The notes: a model not told the origin generated them from the sequence alone. Counted from the stretch's first letter, positions 1 to 14,005 are shown. The stretch is DNA of 64,000 nucleotides from Wyeomyia smithii (GCF_029784165.1 NC_073696.1:173342912-173406911), one strand, 5' to 3'. Translations and numbers: made by a program.

Positions 1-320
1 TGCTATACAGCGCATTACTTCCGATGTTAGGTATAATGTACGGTATGAGATAAAAATCGAATGTCGCTAGTCGACAACTTCAATTTTCAACTTAATGCAT
101 AATACTAATATTAAATTAACGAAAACTTGAAAAAATAAATTCAATAAAAACCTGTATAAACATCACGTAGAGAAGAATGAATTTGTTTAAATATGTTCTG
201 CAAGTAAAAATTTTTCCATCCAACATTCTGAGTTTGCTCGATACAGATTTTTAATACAGATTTTTTGGCCCGACATACAGATATACAGATATTTTCAAAG
301 AAAAATACAGATACAGGCAA

Positions 321-560
321 CCCTGGCCCAGAGGGCACTCGTAGCTTTACCGATGACATATTCAATATGTGCATTCCAGCTGAGTTTCTGATCTAAAACT
401 ACTCCAAGATGTTTAGTCTCAGTGGAAAGCTGCAGTGTAGTCTCGCCCAGCTTCAGGCTCTCCAAGTTGTACCTTCTTTTCCGGGTGTAGAGAATAATGG
501 TTGTTTTAGAGGGGTTAATGGTCAGCCCCTCTTGTCTGCACCATTCTAAAGTATAGTTTA
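321..560 (-). mobile_element. Non-LTR reverse transcriptase fragment (inverted part)
   Basis: Read on the minus strand this stretch is open for about 75 codons and encodes the part of a non-LTR reverse transcriptase just after the catalytic YADD block: GLTINPSKTTIILYTRK, then HLGVVLDQKLSWNAHIE. These are the usual 'lxxNpxKtexvxFtrk' and 'YLGvxlDxkLxW' blocks of the Jockey/I superfamily. It has no start, no catalytic motif and both ends are ragged, so it is a dead fragment. The RNase H end of a similar element lies next to it on the plus strand. Confidence 0.75.
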
Positions 561-599
561 GAGAAGGTACAAAAGAACGAAAACCATCTTGTCAGGTGG

Positions 600-1460
600 T
601 TTTATGGGTCACCTGACTATACTGAGCTATTTCTAAAGAGGGCTAGTGATGAATGTTAATGGAGACGGCACCTCAGGATAACTATGATATTCCCTACAAG
701 GTATGCGAAACGTGGCGTACAGACTGAGAGGTCGGAGTTCTTGATGTCCTTTTTCACAGATGGCTCAAAAATAGCTTCAAAAACTGGTGCAGGGATCTTC
801 GGCCCTGGAATTAATATTCCAATGAGACACTGGTCAACAGTGTTTTAAGCAGAGATTTTTGCAATCTTTGAATGTGCGAATGTTTGTCTGACTAGAAAAT
901 ACAAACAAATATTTGTATTTTCTCTGACAGTCTAGCAGCGTTAAAAGCACTTGGTGCTTTTAAATGTACATCCACGATTATCTGGGAATGTATTCTCATA
1001 TTGCGACAGCTGTGTCAAACAAACTCAGCAAATTTGTATTGGGTTCCAGGACATATTTGCATAGGTGGGAATAAAAGGGCAGGCGAACTTGCAAAACAAG
1101 GATCTAACTCACAGTTTATCGGCCCAGAACCTTTCTGCGGTATATCAAACTGCGCGGTGTAATTGTAGCCTTATCGTTGGAACGAACAAAAGGTGATAAC
1201 CAATTAGTTGGATACCAAAAAGTATTCCCTAGTAATGGGGCACTGTCCGAATAGATATCATATAAAGAACATTGGCCGGGTTCAAGATGATATCTGTCGC
1301 TTTTGTAATATGAAAAGTGAGACATCGGACGTTTGCTGTGTAGTTGTGGTGCATTATTTAAACGCAGATCAGGGGTTCTTGGCAGTGGCTGTTTAAAGAG
1401 ATTTGGTCTTTGAATTCTTCGGAAGGTGATTGGCTTCATAAAACATATTTTACCTGACTG
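600..1460 (+). mobile_element. Decayed non-LTR retroelement 3' part with RNase H domain
   Basis: Plus-strand reading, with stops and at least one frameshift, gives an RNase H domain: FFTDGSK near 750, AEIFAI near 847, a DSLAALKAL block near 927 and the WVPGH...GGNKRAGELAKQG block near 1040-1110. A C-terminal tail with DICRFC follows near 1290. These are the conserved D, E, D and H regions of non-LTR RNase H. The copy is heavily broken and cannot be functional. The adjacent RT fragment at 321-560 lies on the opposite strand. Confidence 0.7.
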
Positions 1461-1877
1461 GGAGCAAGTATTTTATCACTCAACAATAGTGGTCATTGTA
1501 TTTTGCAAGAGGACACGTATAGCAATTGACTGGGATATATAACATCAGGAATACTAAATGTTATCCGAGTATCGTCTGCCGGGGTGAGATTGTGCCAAAA
1601 AAATACGTTTTTGTTCCTTAGCTCGCAATGCACACATTTAGGCAATGTATTCGATCCAAATAACTTCAATGCACACTTAAATGTTTTGTTAACGACTGCC
1701 GCGAATATGATTAAGTTTAAAAACCTAAATGAATCTACCTAGCGGTCAGACCCAGCCTTTCTCATTCAAACTTTTATTTGTAAAAATAGATTTACATGTA
1801 CGCTTCAATCCAATAAATGTATATTCACTCTTTGGGTTCTAAAATATTGATGTTGTAATTGAAGGATGAAACAGGGT

Positions 1878-2220
1878 TGCACCGAATAATAGGGCTGGGA
1901 AAAAGTTTTTTGTGAAAAGTATCGAATTTTCAGTTTACTGAATAGTGGTTTGAGCTTGTCTAGGGTAAGTCACATTAAGTCAAGAATAATTTGGTTTTTA
2001 TTTTTCTCATCTTATCATCATGTTTCGTTGAATATTCGGCCGAACGGTCGGCCGAATATTCAACAGAACATGATGATTAAATGAGAAAAATTTAAAACCA
2101 AATTACTCATGAATTAAAATGGATTACCCTTGGCAAGGTCTAGTTAAAATCATTATTCGATAATCCGAATATTCGGTAATTTTCAAAAATAACTTTTTCC
2201 CAGTCCTATTATTCGGTGCA
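1878..2220. mobile_element. Palindromic (foldback) MITE, about 343 bp
   Basis: The outermost 13 bases at 1878-1890 (tgcaccgaataat) are the exact reverse complement of 2208-2220. The two halves stay complementary over most of their length: the gggctgggaaaaagtt arm matches aactttttcccagtcc, and the arms around aaccaaatt/atttggtt also pair. The centre is a near-perfect palindrome at about 2027-2064 containing gaatattcggccg. There is no coding capacity. The structure fits a hairpin-type miniature inverted-repeat element; the parent family is not identified. Confidence 0.8.
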
Positions 2221-3492
2221 TCTCTAGTATAAAAAATGAAATTTCACGTAATGTTAGTGCTTAAGAAATAGCGAAGTGACTCTTAATTTCGAACAATTCA
2301 ATTACGAGCGATACCGGGAACGTTCAAATAGTACGATACCACATTTAAATTACGTTGAGGCCACATATATCGATCAAAGCAGGTATAGTTTCAAATAGTC
2401 TTTGAATTTCTTTTGTTTCCATAACTTTTGGGCCACATATCAAATTGTTATGAAGTTTGTTATTTGTAAGTTTGAGAGATGACTAGTTCGTATGATACTA
2501 GTCATACATTGTTTCATTGTTTTATTAACAATCTAATACATAACGGTGGCTTAAGTTTAATTATAATCAAATGAAATGGGAACGTATAGGGCAGCCAAAC
2601 TTTGAAACCACGTGTTCAATCATAATTCATCAGTTAACCCTTAACTAGCCCGCTCATCTGATAATAATATTGATCAAATCGGTTGGGTAGTTTCTGAGAT
2701 AATGAAGTTTCGTGATTTTCACATTTCGGTACATTACAGACGAAATTACAGTTCGATTACAGTAAAATTCAATTGGGTGTTATGAGGCAGCTAGACTTTC
2801 CATTTGACATTAATTTTGTGGAAATCGGTTTAGTCATCTCTGAGAAAGTGAGTGGGTCCCAGTAGTGTTCGGAATACGTCACTTTTCATAGCTGGATTTT
2901 ACATTTTTAAACATAACAGGCAAAGTAATAGTCCGATTTCTAAACAAATTAATAGAGTCTTATGGGGCAACCAGACCTTCCATTTGACACTGATTTTATG
3001 GAAATCGGTCCAGCCATCTCTGAGAAACATGAGTGAGATTAAACAGTCTTCAGAACACGTTTCATTTCATAACTTTTGAACCACAAGTTCAATCTTTATA
3101 AAATTTAAAAGATAAGCGTATTTCCGGTAGCCCGTTCATTTGAAACCAATTTTGTGTAGTTTTCGAGATAATGATGTTTCATGATTTTTACATTTTAATG
3201 CATAACCTCTAAACTAAAAATCCGATTACAATGAAATTCAATAGGGTCTTAAGGGGCAACAAGATCTTTGATTTAGGAATAATTTCATGAAAATCCAGCC
3301 ATGGTCCAGCCATCTCTGAGAAAATCGAGCGAGATTGAAAGAGCGTTCCACACACATACACACACGTAATCGGATTTTTGATTACAATAAAATTGAATAG
3401 GGTCTTATGGGACAACAAGACCTTTCATTTGCAATTGATTTCAGAAAATCGGTTCAGCCATCTCTGAGAAAAGTGAGTGAGAATAAAAATCT

Positions 3493-4012
<520 letters not shown>

Positions 4013-4125
4013 AATGAGTCGAGTGATATATGCCATTCGGCCCTTTGGAGCACTTTTATATCTTCGGTTTTGCAAGTGATTTCTATTTCTATACCTTTCT
4101 AGGAGAAAGGCAAAAACAACAATTT

Positions 4126-4992
4126 TGTTAAAATTCAATGAACTTTGGTGTAATATCACCACTTCTATATGGTGACATTGTGCCGAAAACAAAAAGTTTA
4201 GTTCAATACATGAAAAATGAACAGTAGTGTATCTACGAATAATTCACATGAATAACATTATAAAACAGTAAGTATAGGGACGACCATAAACAACGTGGAC
4301 TATTAAGGGACTGTAGAGGGTTGACCAGAAACTACGTTTCATACGAATTATAAAAAAGTATGAATGGATCATATCGATATCTGGAATAACCAGTTATGAA
4401 AACGTAATTTATAGACAACCTCTATACACAAGTGGCGTCTCCAGGTAGCTTAGAAAGGGATAACGTTAGGGCATAAAACCTCAGAAGACTTTTCGTTTCA
4501 ATTATTAATTATCATTGACCACTGTATAGTCCATTGGAGATCTCAAAGCCGCTGGTCACATAGCCACAAACCTTATTCCTTGCTTAGAAAGTCATCAGTT
4601 TATATAGAATGGGTGTACAAAATTTTGGTACATTCCATAAGTAATATCAGTCATCGTAATGTTCCATCCAGCAGTTGTTAGCCTATAGTTCTCGAGCTAG
4701 TCATTATTTTAAATAATTCTATAGCTAGAAAACACACCCTAGTAAATAATGCAAGTGCTTTGGTGTACACTGATGTAATTTTGTCGTGAATGTGAGTTCC
4801 GCACACTGCACTGTTTATTATAGCTTGGCACAAAGTCACCCCGAAATAGCTCGAGAAGTGAAAATTTTTTTCTGAATCAACACAAGTTCAATGCATAATA
4901 TTTCCGCAACACATTAGAGACAATATCCTAACATACCAACTGAGCAGTAAGTTAGCAGTAAGTTGAGCTAGAATGTCCCTAAGAAGGGCCAT
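4126..4992. other. No gene seen
   Basis: AT-rich sequence with no supported coding exon, RNA gene or recognisable element in any of the six frames. Confidence 0.5.
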
Positions 4993-5287
4993 AGCTGTTC
5001 AAAGTTGAGTATGTCGATTTAAATGCAAAAAATCTTGTTTTCTGCCAACATTACCAATGTACCGGAGTCGGTTGGATTCCCATCAGAAGTTACCTGTCGT
5101 AACGAGTTTATACACTCAGCTGGACCAAGAAAACAAATTAAGGTCAATATTCTAGGCGTAAATAGAATCTTCAACATGTTTCAGAGGTAACTTCTGATGG
5201 AAATCGGACTTACGCCGGTACACTGGCAGTGTTGGCAGGAAAAATGATTTGCAACATAAATTTCGACATACTCAACTTTGAACAGCT
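4993..5287. repeat. Inverted repeat, about 102 bp arms
   Basis: Arm 4993-5094 and arm 5186-5287 are imperfect reverse complements, sharing for example agctgttcaaagttgag with ctcaactttgaacagct and catcagaagttacc with ggtaacttctgatg. They are separated by about 90 bp. This could be the core of a non-autonomous foldback element or two inserted copies of one repeat. The sequence to about 5580 looks like repeat DNA and has no gene. Confidence 0.7.
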
Positions 5288-5584
5288 CTAGTATTTTTTT
5301 GGCACACCCTAGCTCTTTAGTGTCTTCGGCCAAGTTGTTGGGCATCAAAAAACCTACCATATGAAGCCATTTTGAGATCTTTAGAATGGAAAATGCAAAA
5401 AAGTTGGTTTTTCCATACAAATCTCCATATGAATTTAAAATGCAATGCGCCAAGCGGAGACAAAACCAATCGACTCCCAATAAATTCAGGATTGTTTGGG
5501 GCCCCAAATAGAACAATAAAAACTTGGTTCTGGCTTTCTGCTATCAAATTTCGTTTTTTTTTTTCAAATAACGACATACCCTAA

Positions 5585-8500
5585 TAAGTATGTCATCGGA
5601 ATATATATAGTTTGCTTGTCTTTCAGTCACGCGCACGACAAACGAAAGTTACTCAAATTGCCTTTTTGCCTAGCAAACTCTGGAGCTGTGGTACACTAAA
5701 GTTTGTTATTTTTTTGTGGGTAGCAACGCAAACACTCCTGTTCTGACTCCAAGTTACCTTTGCTTTTAGTCCTCCACTCACCTCCTCTCGCCTGGTATGA
5801 AGCCAGTCGTAAGGAAATCAAAGCTAACTGCGTCTTAACTAATATTCGGCACACGTGTTAAATTAGCACATGGCTATAGGTCCTGATGCAGGTGCATCGG
5901 CAAAAACCGCCAAAAACGTTATAAAGGGCGGAGGGCAGTTTTAAGATGTAAGAAAGACATAGTATCAAAGATATCAAGCATGTAAATGAAATTTAAAGTT
6001 AGCCAAACCACTGTCAGTTGATTAGAACGTTACTTTAAAGTTACATGTCCAATAAGTTCTGTAATGTCATGGCATTACCATCAAAATTAGGTTGTCAAGT
6101 GATGGAATAAGGCAGTACCTGTTGTAGTTCATTGAGGATAGACTATGATAAAGTCAAGAAAACAAACCTTTTTGCTCGAGAAAATAAGCAGTTTGGTTTT
6201 TTTAAGTGTGTAGCAATATGCATGTGTGTGTTGTGTACGTGTGTTTATATGCATTGAAATTGTAATTTTTCAATAGTACAGTTATTCGATAGCAAGAAGT
6301 TGTTTGTTTATTAAAAATATCAATTATGACCGAAGACGTCAATAACGAACATTTATAACAAATTGAAGAAAACCCGCTGTAACTCGTCAAAGCCATTTTA
6401 TGCAAAACATCATATCGATCTTCAAGTTTAGCTTATGGAGCGTGACAAGCCGCACTTGAAATCTATCCAACTTACTACCTATTACTCAAAGCTCTAAAAA
6501 AATTTACTAAAATGTTCTCAAGAAGTTGTACTCAAGGATAAAGCAATATAATTTTTATACGATATTCTTAAAAATAGAAAAGACATTTAACCTACACAAG
6601 ACATGCTACCCCATTGTACCTCAAATTAATTCTTTAAGTATACTACGACGTTCAAGATGTACGGAGAAAGGGATACTTGTTTTGCTGATACGTGAAAATT
6701 TTAGCTGTTTCAAAAAAAAATTTGAGTATAAGATAAACCCATTACCGACGAGTGACATTCAAACTTTGATTCAAGTTCAACAATTAGAGTTGAAAATTTT
6801 CACAATGAAATTATTCAGTAAAGTACAGATTGATCTTTAATTTGCAATACAGTTTGTGTTAATTATGTTTATAGTTGATAAGTAATAAGAGGTTGAAGTT
6901 CATATTTTGATGTAAAAACTGATTTCTCTGCGTCGGTATCGGGTTAAGCTATTGGCCATTATTTTTGAACATTATGTAAAATCTGATCAACAGTTTTGAT
7001 TTAAGATACTTTGATATATCGACATAAAAGTTTCAAAATTTAAAAAACTAAACATAGGTTTATCTACTATCCCGCAAATGCGTTACAGTAAGCCAACTAT
7101 TTTTATTTTTTATCAAATAATCTTTGTTTGCTTATGAGGAAGAAGACGAAAACAAAGAAGTAGGCAAAGGTGGTGGTGATGGGATGAGGATTGTTATGTT
7201 GTTACGCAACACTATAAAAGGTTTCTGTGATGGAACGCAGATGACAGATGTTTCTTGCGCGTCATTTATCATGTGTGAAGTTATATCGGAGTATTAGAGA
7301 GGGATTTGAACTACCCATCAATGATTAAAAGAGGGCAGTACTTCGTTGTTCCAAGCTTTGCTATTGTAAATAACAAATTGCAGAGACAAACTTTTACATG
7401 TGTGAATATTTTCTTGAGCAATCCAGTATTTTTTCATGAGCAATGGTTTTTGTAAATTGTTTTTTTTTTCAATCACATTCATTTTTAGTTATTTTGTAAG
7501 TTTAGTTTGAATGTAACATATGTAACATCAAAAAATAGAGAAAATCAACTATTATTCAAGTTATGAAATTTAAAAAAAAATAAATCATTAGCAAACAATT
7601 TTTCGAAAATAATCAAATAATGGAGAAAAAGTCTTTAGATATTGGAGAAAACAGCTGTGCTGTGGATTCGTATAAGAAGCGAGATGCAGATTCGTTTTCG
7701 AGTAAGCAATCAATCCACGATCTACTGAACGAAGGATTTATCGCAGTTTAGATAATTAATTATGTTTTAAACCAGCGCGCTGGCTATCTGCATCGAATTG
7801 TCGATAGTGTCATAGTTACATCTTGCACTTCAACTCGATATTTCAATAAAAAATTTCCATTTTAGATTAAATACCAACTTTTAATAGTTCAAAACGCATT
7901 TGAAAGTGGCTAGCCACTACGGGCCAACTAGTATTTGATATAGTATTGAATTTAAGTCAATAGGTTCTGAAAATCTCAAGTAATTTCACATACAAACATT
8001 TCCCGTTTTGGCTCAATCTCACCCCCGTGGCTCAACCTAACCCCGGCAGACGATATTCCGAAAAGTGATTACTTGCAAATTTTCGCTTACACATTTAAAC
8101 AACGAAAATGTTTTCGGTGGCAAGCACCGAAGGATATTCTGTTTCAGAAAATATTTTGAATTCCATTGTGTTGCGTGCATGGATTTTATCAAAATGAAAA
8201 TTTTTCGGATAAGTCCACGGTCAAGAAAAATGCAATCATTCTTCAACAATATCACTGATGACGTTACCGCATTTGCAACTGAAAAATTGTGTTTACATAA
8301 AACAGAAGTTAGTTAATAGATTCTTTGAACTTAAAATGAAACCTGGTCCAAGCCGTAAATCCAGAAAGCGCAAGTTTAATGATCAAAGTACGCTGACATG
8401 TTTATTACTGAAAGGTTTTGAAATTTATAATTTTAGGTAAGAACAAACCAAAATATTTTTTGTAAATTTTTCAAGCAGTGCGATACTTCTCAGTTATAAC

Positions 8501-8610
8501 AATACTTACGTAATACTAAAAGATGCTTTGTTTACCTGGTTCAAATTGATAGCTCATGCTAGTTCATTTTGACACTCCCACAGCTCCGTATCCGTTTCTT
8601 CCTCCCAGTG
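5585..8610. other. No gene seen (AT-rich, noncoding)
   Basis: About 3 kb without a supportable exon. Short open frames (for example 6526-6840 and 8065-8440) have no recognisable domain and the composition of random AT-rich DNA. It may lie upstream of, or in a 5' intron of, the KChIP gene. Confidence 0.4.
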
Positions 8611-11600
8611 AGGCGTCGTACATAAATTACGTAACGCCAAAACCTAGATTTCAGACCCCCTCCCCCCCTTATGTAACGATAAGTAACGTTCGATTTGACT
8701 CCCCCTCCTAAAATTACGTAACGCTGGACAACCTGTCCCCCCCTCCCTCTAAATTTGCAATTTTGAGCGAACATTTTAGTTATTTAGTTATTTATTTAAT
8801 ATTACCAACAGACATAAAATAAATTGTCCTAATGGCTACTAATACTAATACAAATATCTCCGGAACATTGACAAAAATTTAGAACGTATAACTCGGTATG
8901 ATAAATGGAAGTCGAAAACTAGCGACACTCTGTTGAAAGCGCGTTGAATACCTGTGATAGCACTGTTTGAGCTATAGTTGGTTCGGCTTCGCAGGGTTCT
9001 AGTTGGAGCATGCAGGTTCATTTGACGCAGAATGGCAGGACAGTCGACCCGTGATGTCAGAATATCGGAGACGAGCATAGCGCGTGCTGTTTCCCGACGT
9101 AGTTGAAGAGTATCGGTCTGGAGCAGCTGGCATCGGTCCTCATACCTGGTATTACGCATGGGCGGTTGCCAGGGAAGCATTCGAAGGGCATAACGTACAA
9201 ACCGGCGCTGGATATGTTCGATTCGGTAGATAGCATTATTATAATGAGGCACCCAGACTGTAGAACAGTACTCCAATGAAGACCGAACAAGCGAACAGTA
9301 AAGCGTGACTAGGCAGTGGATGTTTTTGAAATCACGTGTCATTCGGAAAATGAGTCCTAGTCGTCTAGAAGCCTTCGCTACGATGAAAGATATGTGTTGC
9401 TTGAAGGTGAGTTTTTCGTCCAGAAGTACTCCGAGATCCTTAATGAAGACGACTCGCTGTACTGGAGAACCGTTTAGGAAGTAGTCAACTTGTAGTGGCC
9501 TGTGTTTTCTCGTAAATGTTATAACGGAGCATTTAGACGGGTTTAGTACCATACGATTAATCTCGCACCAGGAAGCGAACATGTTGAGTTGTTCCTGAAG
9601 AAAAGCGGCATCGGCAGAATGTTTGATTTTGTTGAATAGCTTCAAATCGTCGGCAAATGCAAGACGGGGGCATTTTGAAGAATAGTGAACGTCGTTGAAG
9701 TAAATCAGGAACACTAGTGGGCCAAGATGACTGCCTTGCGCGATCCCGGAAGAAGCCGAGAACGATTTTGAGATTTCGTTGTTAATTTTCACACTCAGAG
9801 TTCGTCCCACTTAATACGACTCTAACCAACACAGCAGGCTGCTGCTAAAGCCATAACGGTCAAATTTCGCCACGGCAACTCGATGATTTATTTTGTCGAA
9901 GGCGGCTGAGAGGTCCGTATAGATCGTGTCCGTTTGAGATCGGTCAATGAAGCTGTCGATTACGAAACTTGTTAGGCAGAGTAAATTCGTCGTACATGAG
10001 CGTTTCGGAAGAAACCCGTGTTGTTCGCCAGCAATGATATTTTGGCAGTGCGCGAAAATTGGTTGTAGAACGATTAGCTCGAACAGTTTCGATATAGCAC
10101 ACAATGCGGATATACCACGGTAGTTGTCAATTTTTTTACGGTCGCCCTTTTTGTACACCGGAAACAAAAATGCGTGCTTCCAACCTGTAGGAAATGTTCC
10201 TGTAGAGAGCGACAACTGAAACAAAAAACTCAGCGGTATAATTAAACCAGTGATGCACTTTTTTAGCAACGTGGCCGGGATACCATCGGGACCAGGAGAA
10301 TAGGAATGTTTCAGTTTACTAGCAGCAGTTAGAATCATAGAGTCATCGATGTTAATCGAGGCGATTGATTGTCCGTTAGAAGGAACGTTGTTAGCGGCCT
10401 CAAGAACTTGGTCATTGGTAAGAGTTTCATTGTTGAATACACTTGAGAATTTATCGGCAAACAGTCTGCATATTGCGGTGCAGTTATCTGCTTTCTCGTC
10501 CGCCAGCTCCATACTAGAGGGCAGGCCCGATTGCTTCCGCTGCATGTTGACAAAATTCCAGAACTTTTTTGGATCAGTCTTCAATTTAATCTCCATGAGC
10601 CGCCTATAATTAGAGTAGCAGCGTCGTCGTAGTCTTTTATACTCATAATTTAATTGCCGATAGTGTTCACGCAAACAAAGCGTACCGTTTGCTGCAAACC
10701 TTCGCAATGCAGCTTTTTTAATTGATTTTAGACGACGTAGTGCCGAAGATTGCCAGGGGAGATGCTTTCGATTTCGTGCTTTGGGAACAAATCGTTCCAA
10801 CAGGTCGGTACAAACGAAAGAAAAATCATTAACGGCCAAGTCGATATCGGTGTGATTCAAAACGGTGGTCCAATCTACGTTGCGTAGCGCGCTAGACAAG
10901 CCATCGTAGTCAGCTCGACGAAAACTGAATCGAAACAAGTTTAATGAAATCGGTGGATCAATTCTATAATGATTGTCGAGAGACAGAACAAGAGCCGGGT
11001 GGTGACGTACGGTTTTGACAAGAGGGTCGGGTGCATATGCCATCATAGGAGCCGTGTCACAGATGCTGACAAAGCAAAGGTCTAGGCATCGTCCGGTCTC
11101 GTTGGAATTACAATTAATTTGCTGTAGGCCAGCGGCATTGTACCCGTCAAGAAGATCCATAGCGCAAACGTGGAATGATGACTGATCTGGGTCGGGGTAG
11201 TAAAAGCCGTCACAAGAAGAGCGCCAGAACACACTAGGTAGATTGTAGTCATCAATAATTATTATTTCGTCGCGCGGATTTGCTCTAGCAGTAATCGAAG
11301 AAACAGACTGAAGATGAGTATCAATCAGCTGCTTATCGCGGGTGCGGTCCGGTGGAAAGTACACAACGCAGATGAACAATTTTCTATCTGCCAACTTGAC
11401 AGATACCCAAATCTGTTCGATCGTATTCCACGTGGGGTCACAAATAACGTGAGCTTTTAAGCGTCGGCGAACGGCAATGAGTACACCTCCACCGGTCTTT
11501 TTTTGGCTGTTGAGAGAGCTCCGATCACAGCGAAAACCTTCATACTCGTTACCTAACAAATAGCCTGACAGGGTACGATCGTCCAGCCAAGTTTCAGTTA

Positions 11601-11994
11601 GCGCGATATCATAACACTCCTCTGAAAAAACGAGCACATAGTCGTCGATATTTGAATTCATGCCGCAGGTATTCTGGTAGTAGAGCTGAACCATTAAATC
11701 CGGGTTGCAAGATCGTGTCGTCCTGGGACTGGTAGGCAGCGGAGCTGGCGGCGCGGGTGTTGAGTTGAGTAAGCTAGAACACGTATCGGAATGTTGGCAT
11801 TCGTTGTCAGGGGCGTGAAACGATGATGGATACTTAACTTGTGCGAGAGTCAGTTGACTCTCGCTGTCCAAAAATGAAGCATTGGAAAAAATAAAGCATT
11901 GGAAACATCACATCACAGCTATTTAACGATCTCAACTGCCCCCCCCCCCCCCTCTTCCCCCCTTCATGCGTTACGTAATTTGTGTACGACGCCT
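8611..11994. mobile_element. C-rich MITE interrupted by a retroelement
   Basis: Terminal inverted repeats of 27 bp at 8611-8637 and 11968-11994 match at 26 positions; the outer parts read aggcgtcgtaca and tgtacgacgcct. Each end also carries runs of C on the plus strand (8659-8755 and 11940-11965). The intervening about 3.1 kb is a CR1/Jockey-type retroelement on the minus strand. Before that insertion the MITE would have been about 270-300 bp. No clean target duplication of the MITE was recognised. Confidence 0.75.
8845..11871 (-). pseudogene. CR1/Jockey-type ORF2 (EN-RT) with one in-frame stop
   Basis: A roughly 1007-codon frame on the minus strand encodes an apurinic-like endonuclease and then a reverse transcriptase, with no RNase H. 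The EN carries LYYQN, LTETWLDD near 11600 and IDDYNLP near 11240, where GDFN is usual. The RT carries YSPGPDGIP near 10290, YTDLSAAFD near 9920 and the catalytic FADDLKLF near 9650. A single TAA at 9811-9813 lies between LCWLESY and VGRTLS; the frame is open on both sides, so this looks like one point nonsense change in an otherwise intact ORF2. The C-terminus ends RTNY...FNRVSLVFDF. No ORF1 is visible upstream, so the copy is probably 5'-truncated. The tail near 8770-8800 holds ttatttagttattta units. It lies inside the C-rich MITE. Confidence 0.85.
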
Positions 11995-14005
11995 AACCAA
12001 CTATCCAAACTTCAACTCTTAAGGTCTGCTAGAAATGCCACCTCATAGTTTACGGTTGATTCCCACGCCCATCACACGGTCAATTATCTTCCATGATGAA
12101 AAGCTTTTATCTTTATTTATTTATTTTCGCCCCGGAAGACGGAACGAAAATCGTAATCTATCAACAAAACGAACAAATTTGAAAAAAAAAATTATTTACT
12201 AAATTATACCCGAAAAACCACGGATATTAAAAATGAATTGTCAAAATTAATTAAATAGAGGAAGAATGGGCGGGACAAATACCAAAAGGTATTTAATGGC
12301 CCTTTTGCTACCCTTTGCTTGATTGCGTTGAAAAATATGTATTAGTACTGTTCTATAATTGAAACACCTGCAAAAGTGAGCACAACAGCTGTCCGCTGAA
12401 TACAAAGTTTGTTTAATAAAAATATAAAAACAAAAATCCTCAAATATATTTCTAGCACTCTACGATTGAGACGTGAAGCAGCAGATGTGTTTGTTTGTGC
12501 TGTTTGTCTAAAGTTTATGTTTCTCCTTTATAGCTCGGCACACTTGTAATAAAACTTGCCATCTCGCGTGTTTACCTAAATCAGTCATTCTATTTGCAAA
12601 TACAAGATACTCCATAAATGAACGCAATTGCGTTGAGTGTACTCGACACATTCCGGACAGTTTCATACTTTGGAAAAATAATAAAAATCGATTGAAATGT
12701 ACGTTTTCACAATTTGGCGTAGCACATCAACCAGCAGTTATCTTTGTTAGTTTTCCATACAATGTCTGCTATGCTATCTTGAAAAATACAGTTTGTGAGA
12801 GAAAAAATCATCAAGTAGATTTGAGGAACATTTTTTATTCTCCGAAAGAAAACGGTTTCCATTTGTCCGTTCAAATTAAGAGATTACATAGATACGCAAA
12901 ACTGAAAATTTGAAAGAATATGGCATACTTTCAATAACAACTCCAATTTTTGAAAACATGCCTTACTCACCAGCTATATCGTGAACTTTCGAACATGCAC
13001 ACAAAAATAATACAATCAACTGCATTTTATTTATCAAGGTTAACCTCTGCAGCGTATTGTAGTAATTTTACTTAACAACTTTATTATCTATTAATTATCT
13101 TTCATCTGACTTTCAAAAATAGCTTAGCGCTTATTGGCTCATCTTTTTTGTAGAAGATGTTTGAATTTTTCGTTAAGTTCTTCCAGTATCAACAATTCAA
13201 ACTTCCAAGGAAAAATAGTATTTCAATATATAAGGTTGTAGTAATTGTTTCCTTGCGTCATGGGTACTATATGTAATTTTGGTGAGTTGAATTCGGTTTG
13301 AAAAGAACAAGGTCGTGAATCATATAAAACAGTATATAGATTGAATATCTTCAATTTATTTGAAAAGGAAAACAATAATGTAGAATGGAAAGTAATTAAA
13401 TTAAATAATTCAGTCAAACGTAACTAAACAAAAATTAGATAACAATTCCGAGAACGAAACATCAACACTATTCATTCTTATTAATTAAAATAGTAAAAAT
13501 AACCGATCGACGCGGTTTCGAGCGCAAGTAATTTTTCTCATTTTTTCTTGTCCGGAATGATGAACAAATTTCGCAGGAAATCGGCCAACGTGAAAGGTAC
13601 ACTATATTTTTACTCTTCAAATGTTTAAGGATGATAAGTGGTGACATCTCGTTCATGAAATCGTTGTCATGAAAAGTCGTTATCATAACAACACGAAACA
13701 ACGGAAATAATAAACAAAAAAATAGATAATTTATAGAGAATATTCCGGTCACTTGAACTCTTTATCTATTACTTTTCCTGTTGATCTAGACATAACCAAT
13801 TAATGCTTTATAGTATCATTTCGAGATTACTTTTATTCGTTTTTATATATTTAATAGATATTATCACAGTTTTTGTTACATCGAGAACACCTGATTTAAT
13901 TGAGGTGTAGTTTATCTTCCTAACACATCGAATGCCCTTCTATCGTATCCCGGATTTTATTAATGTGGTTTCATATTATTTACGTTTACATATCTCGACT
14001 GTGAG
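11995..14005. other. No gene seen; probably upstream or intron of KChIP
   Basis: About 2 kb of AT-rich sequence without a supported exon. The variable N-terminal exon of the KChIP gene should lie in or before this stretch but could not be recognised. Confidence 0.4.
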
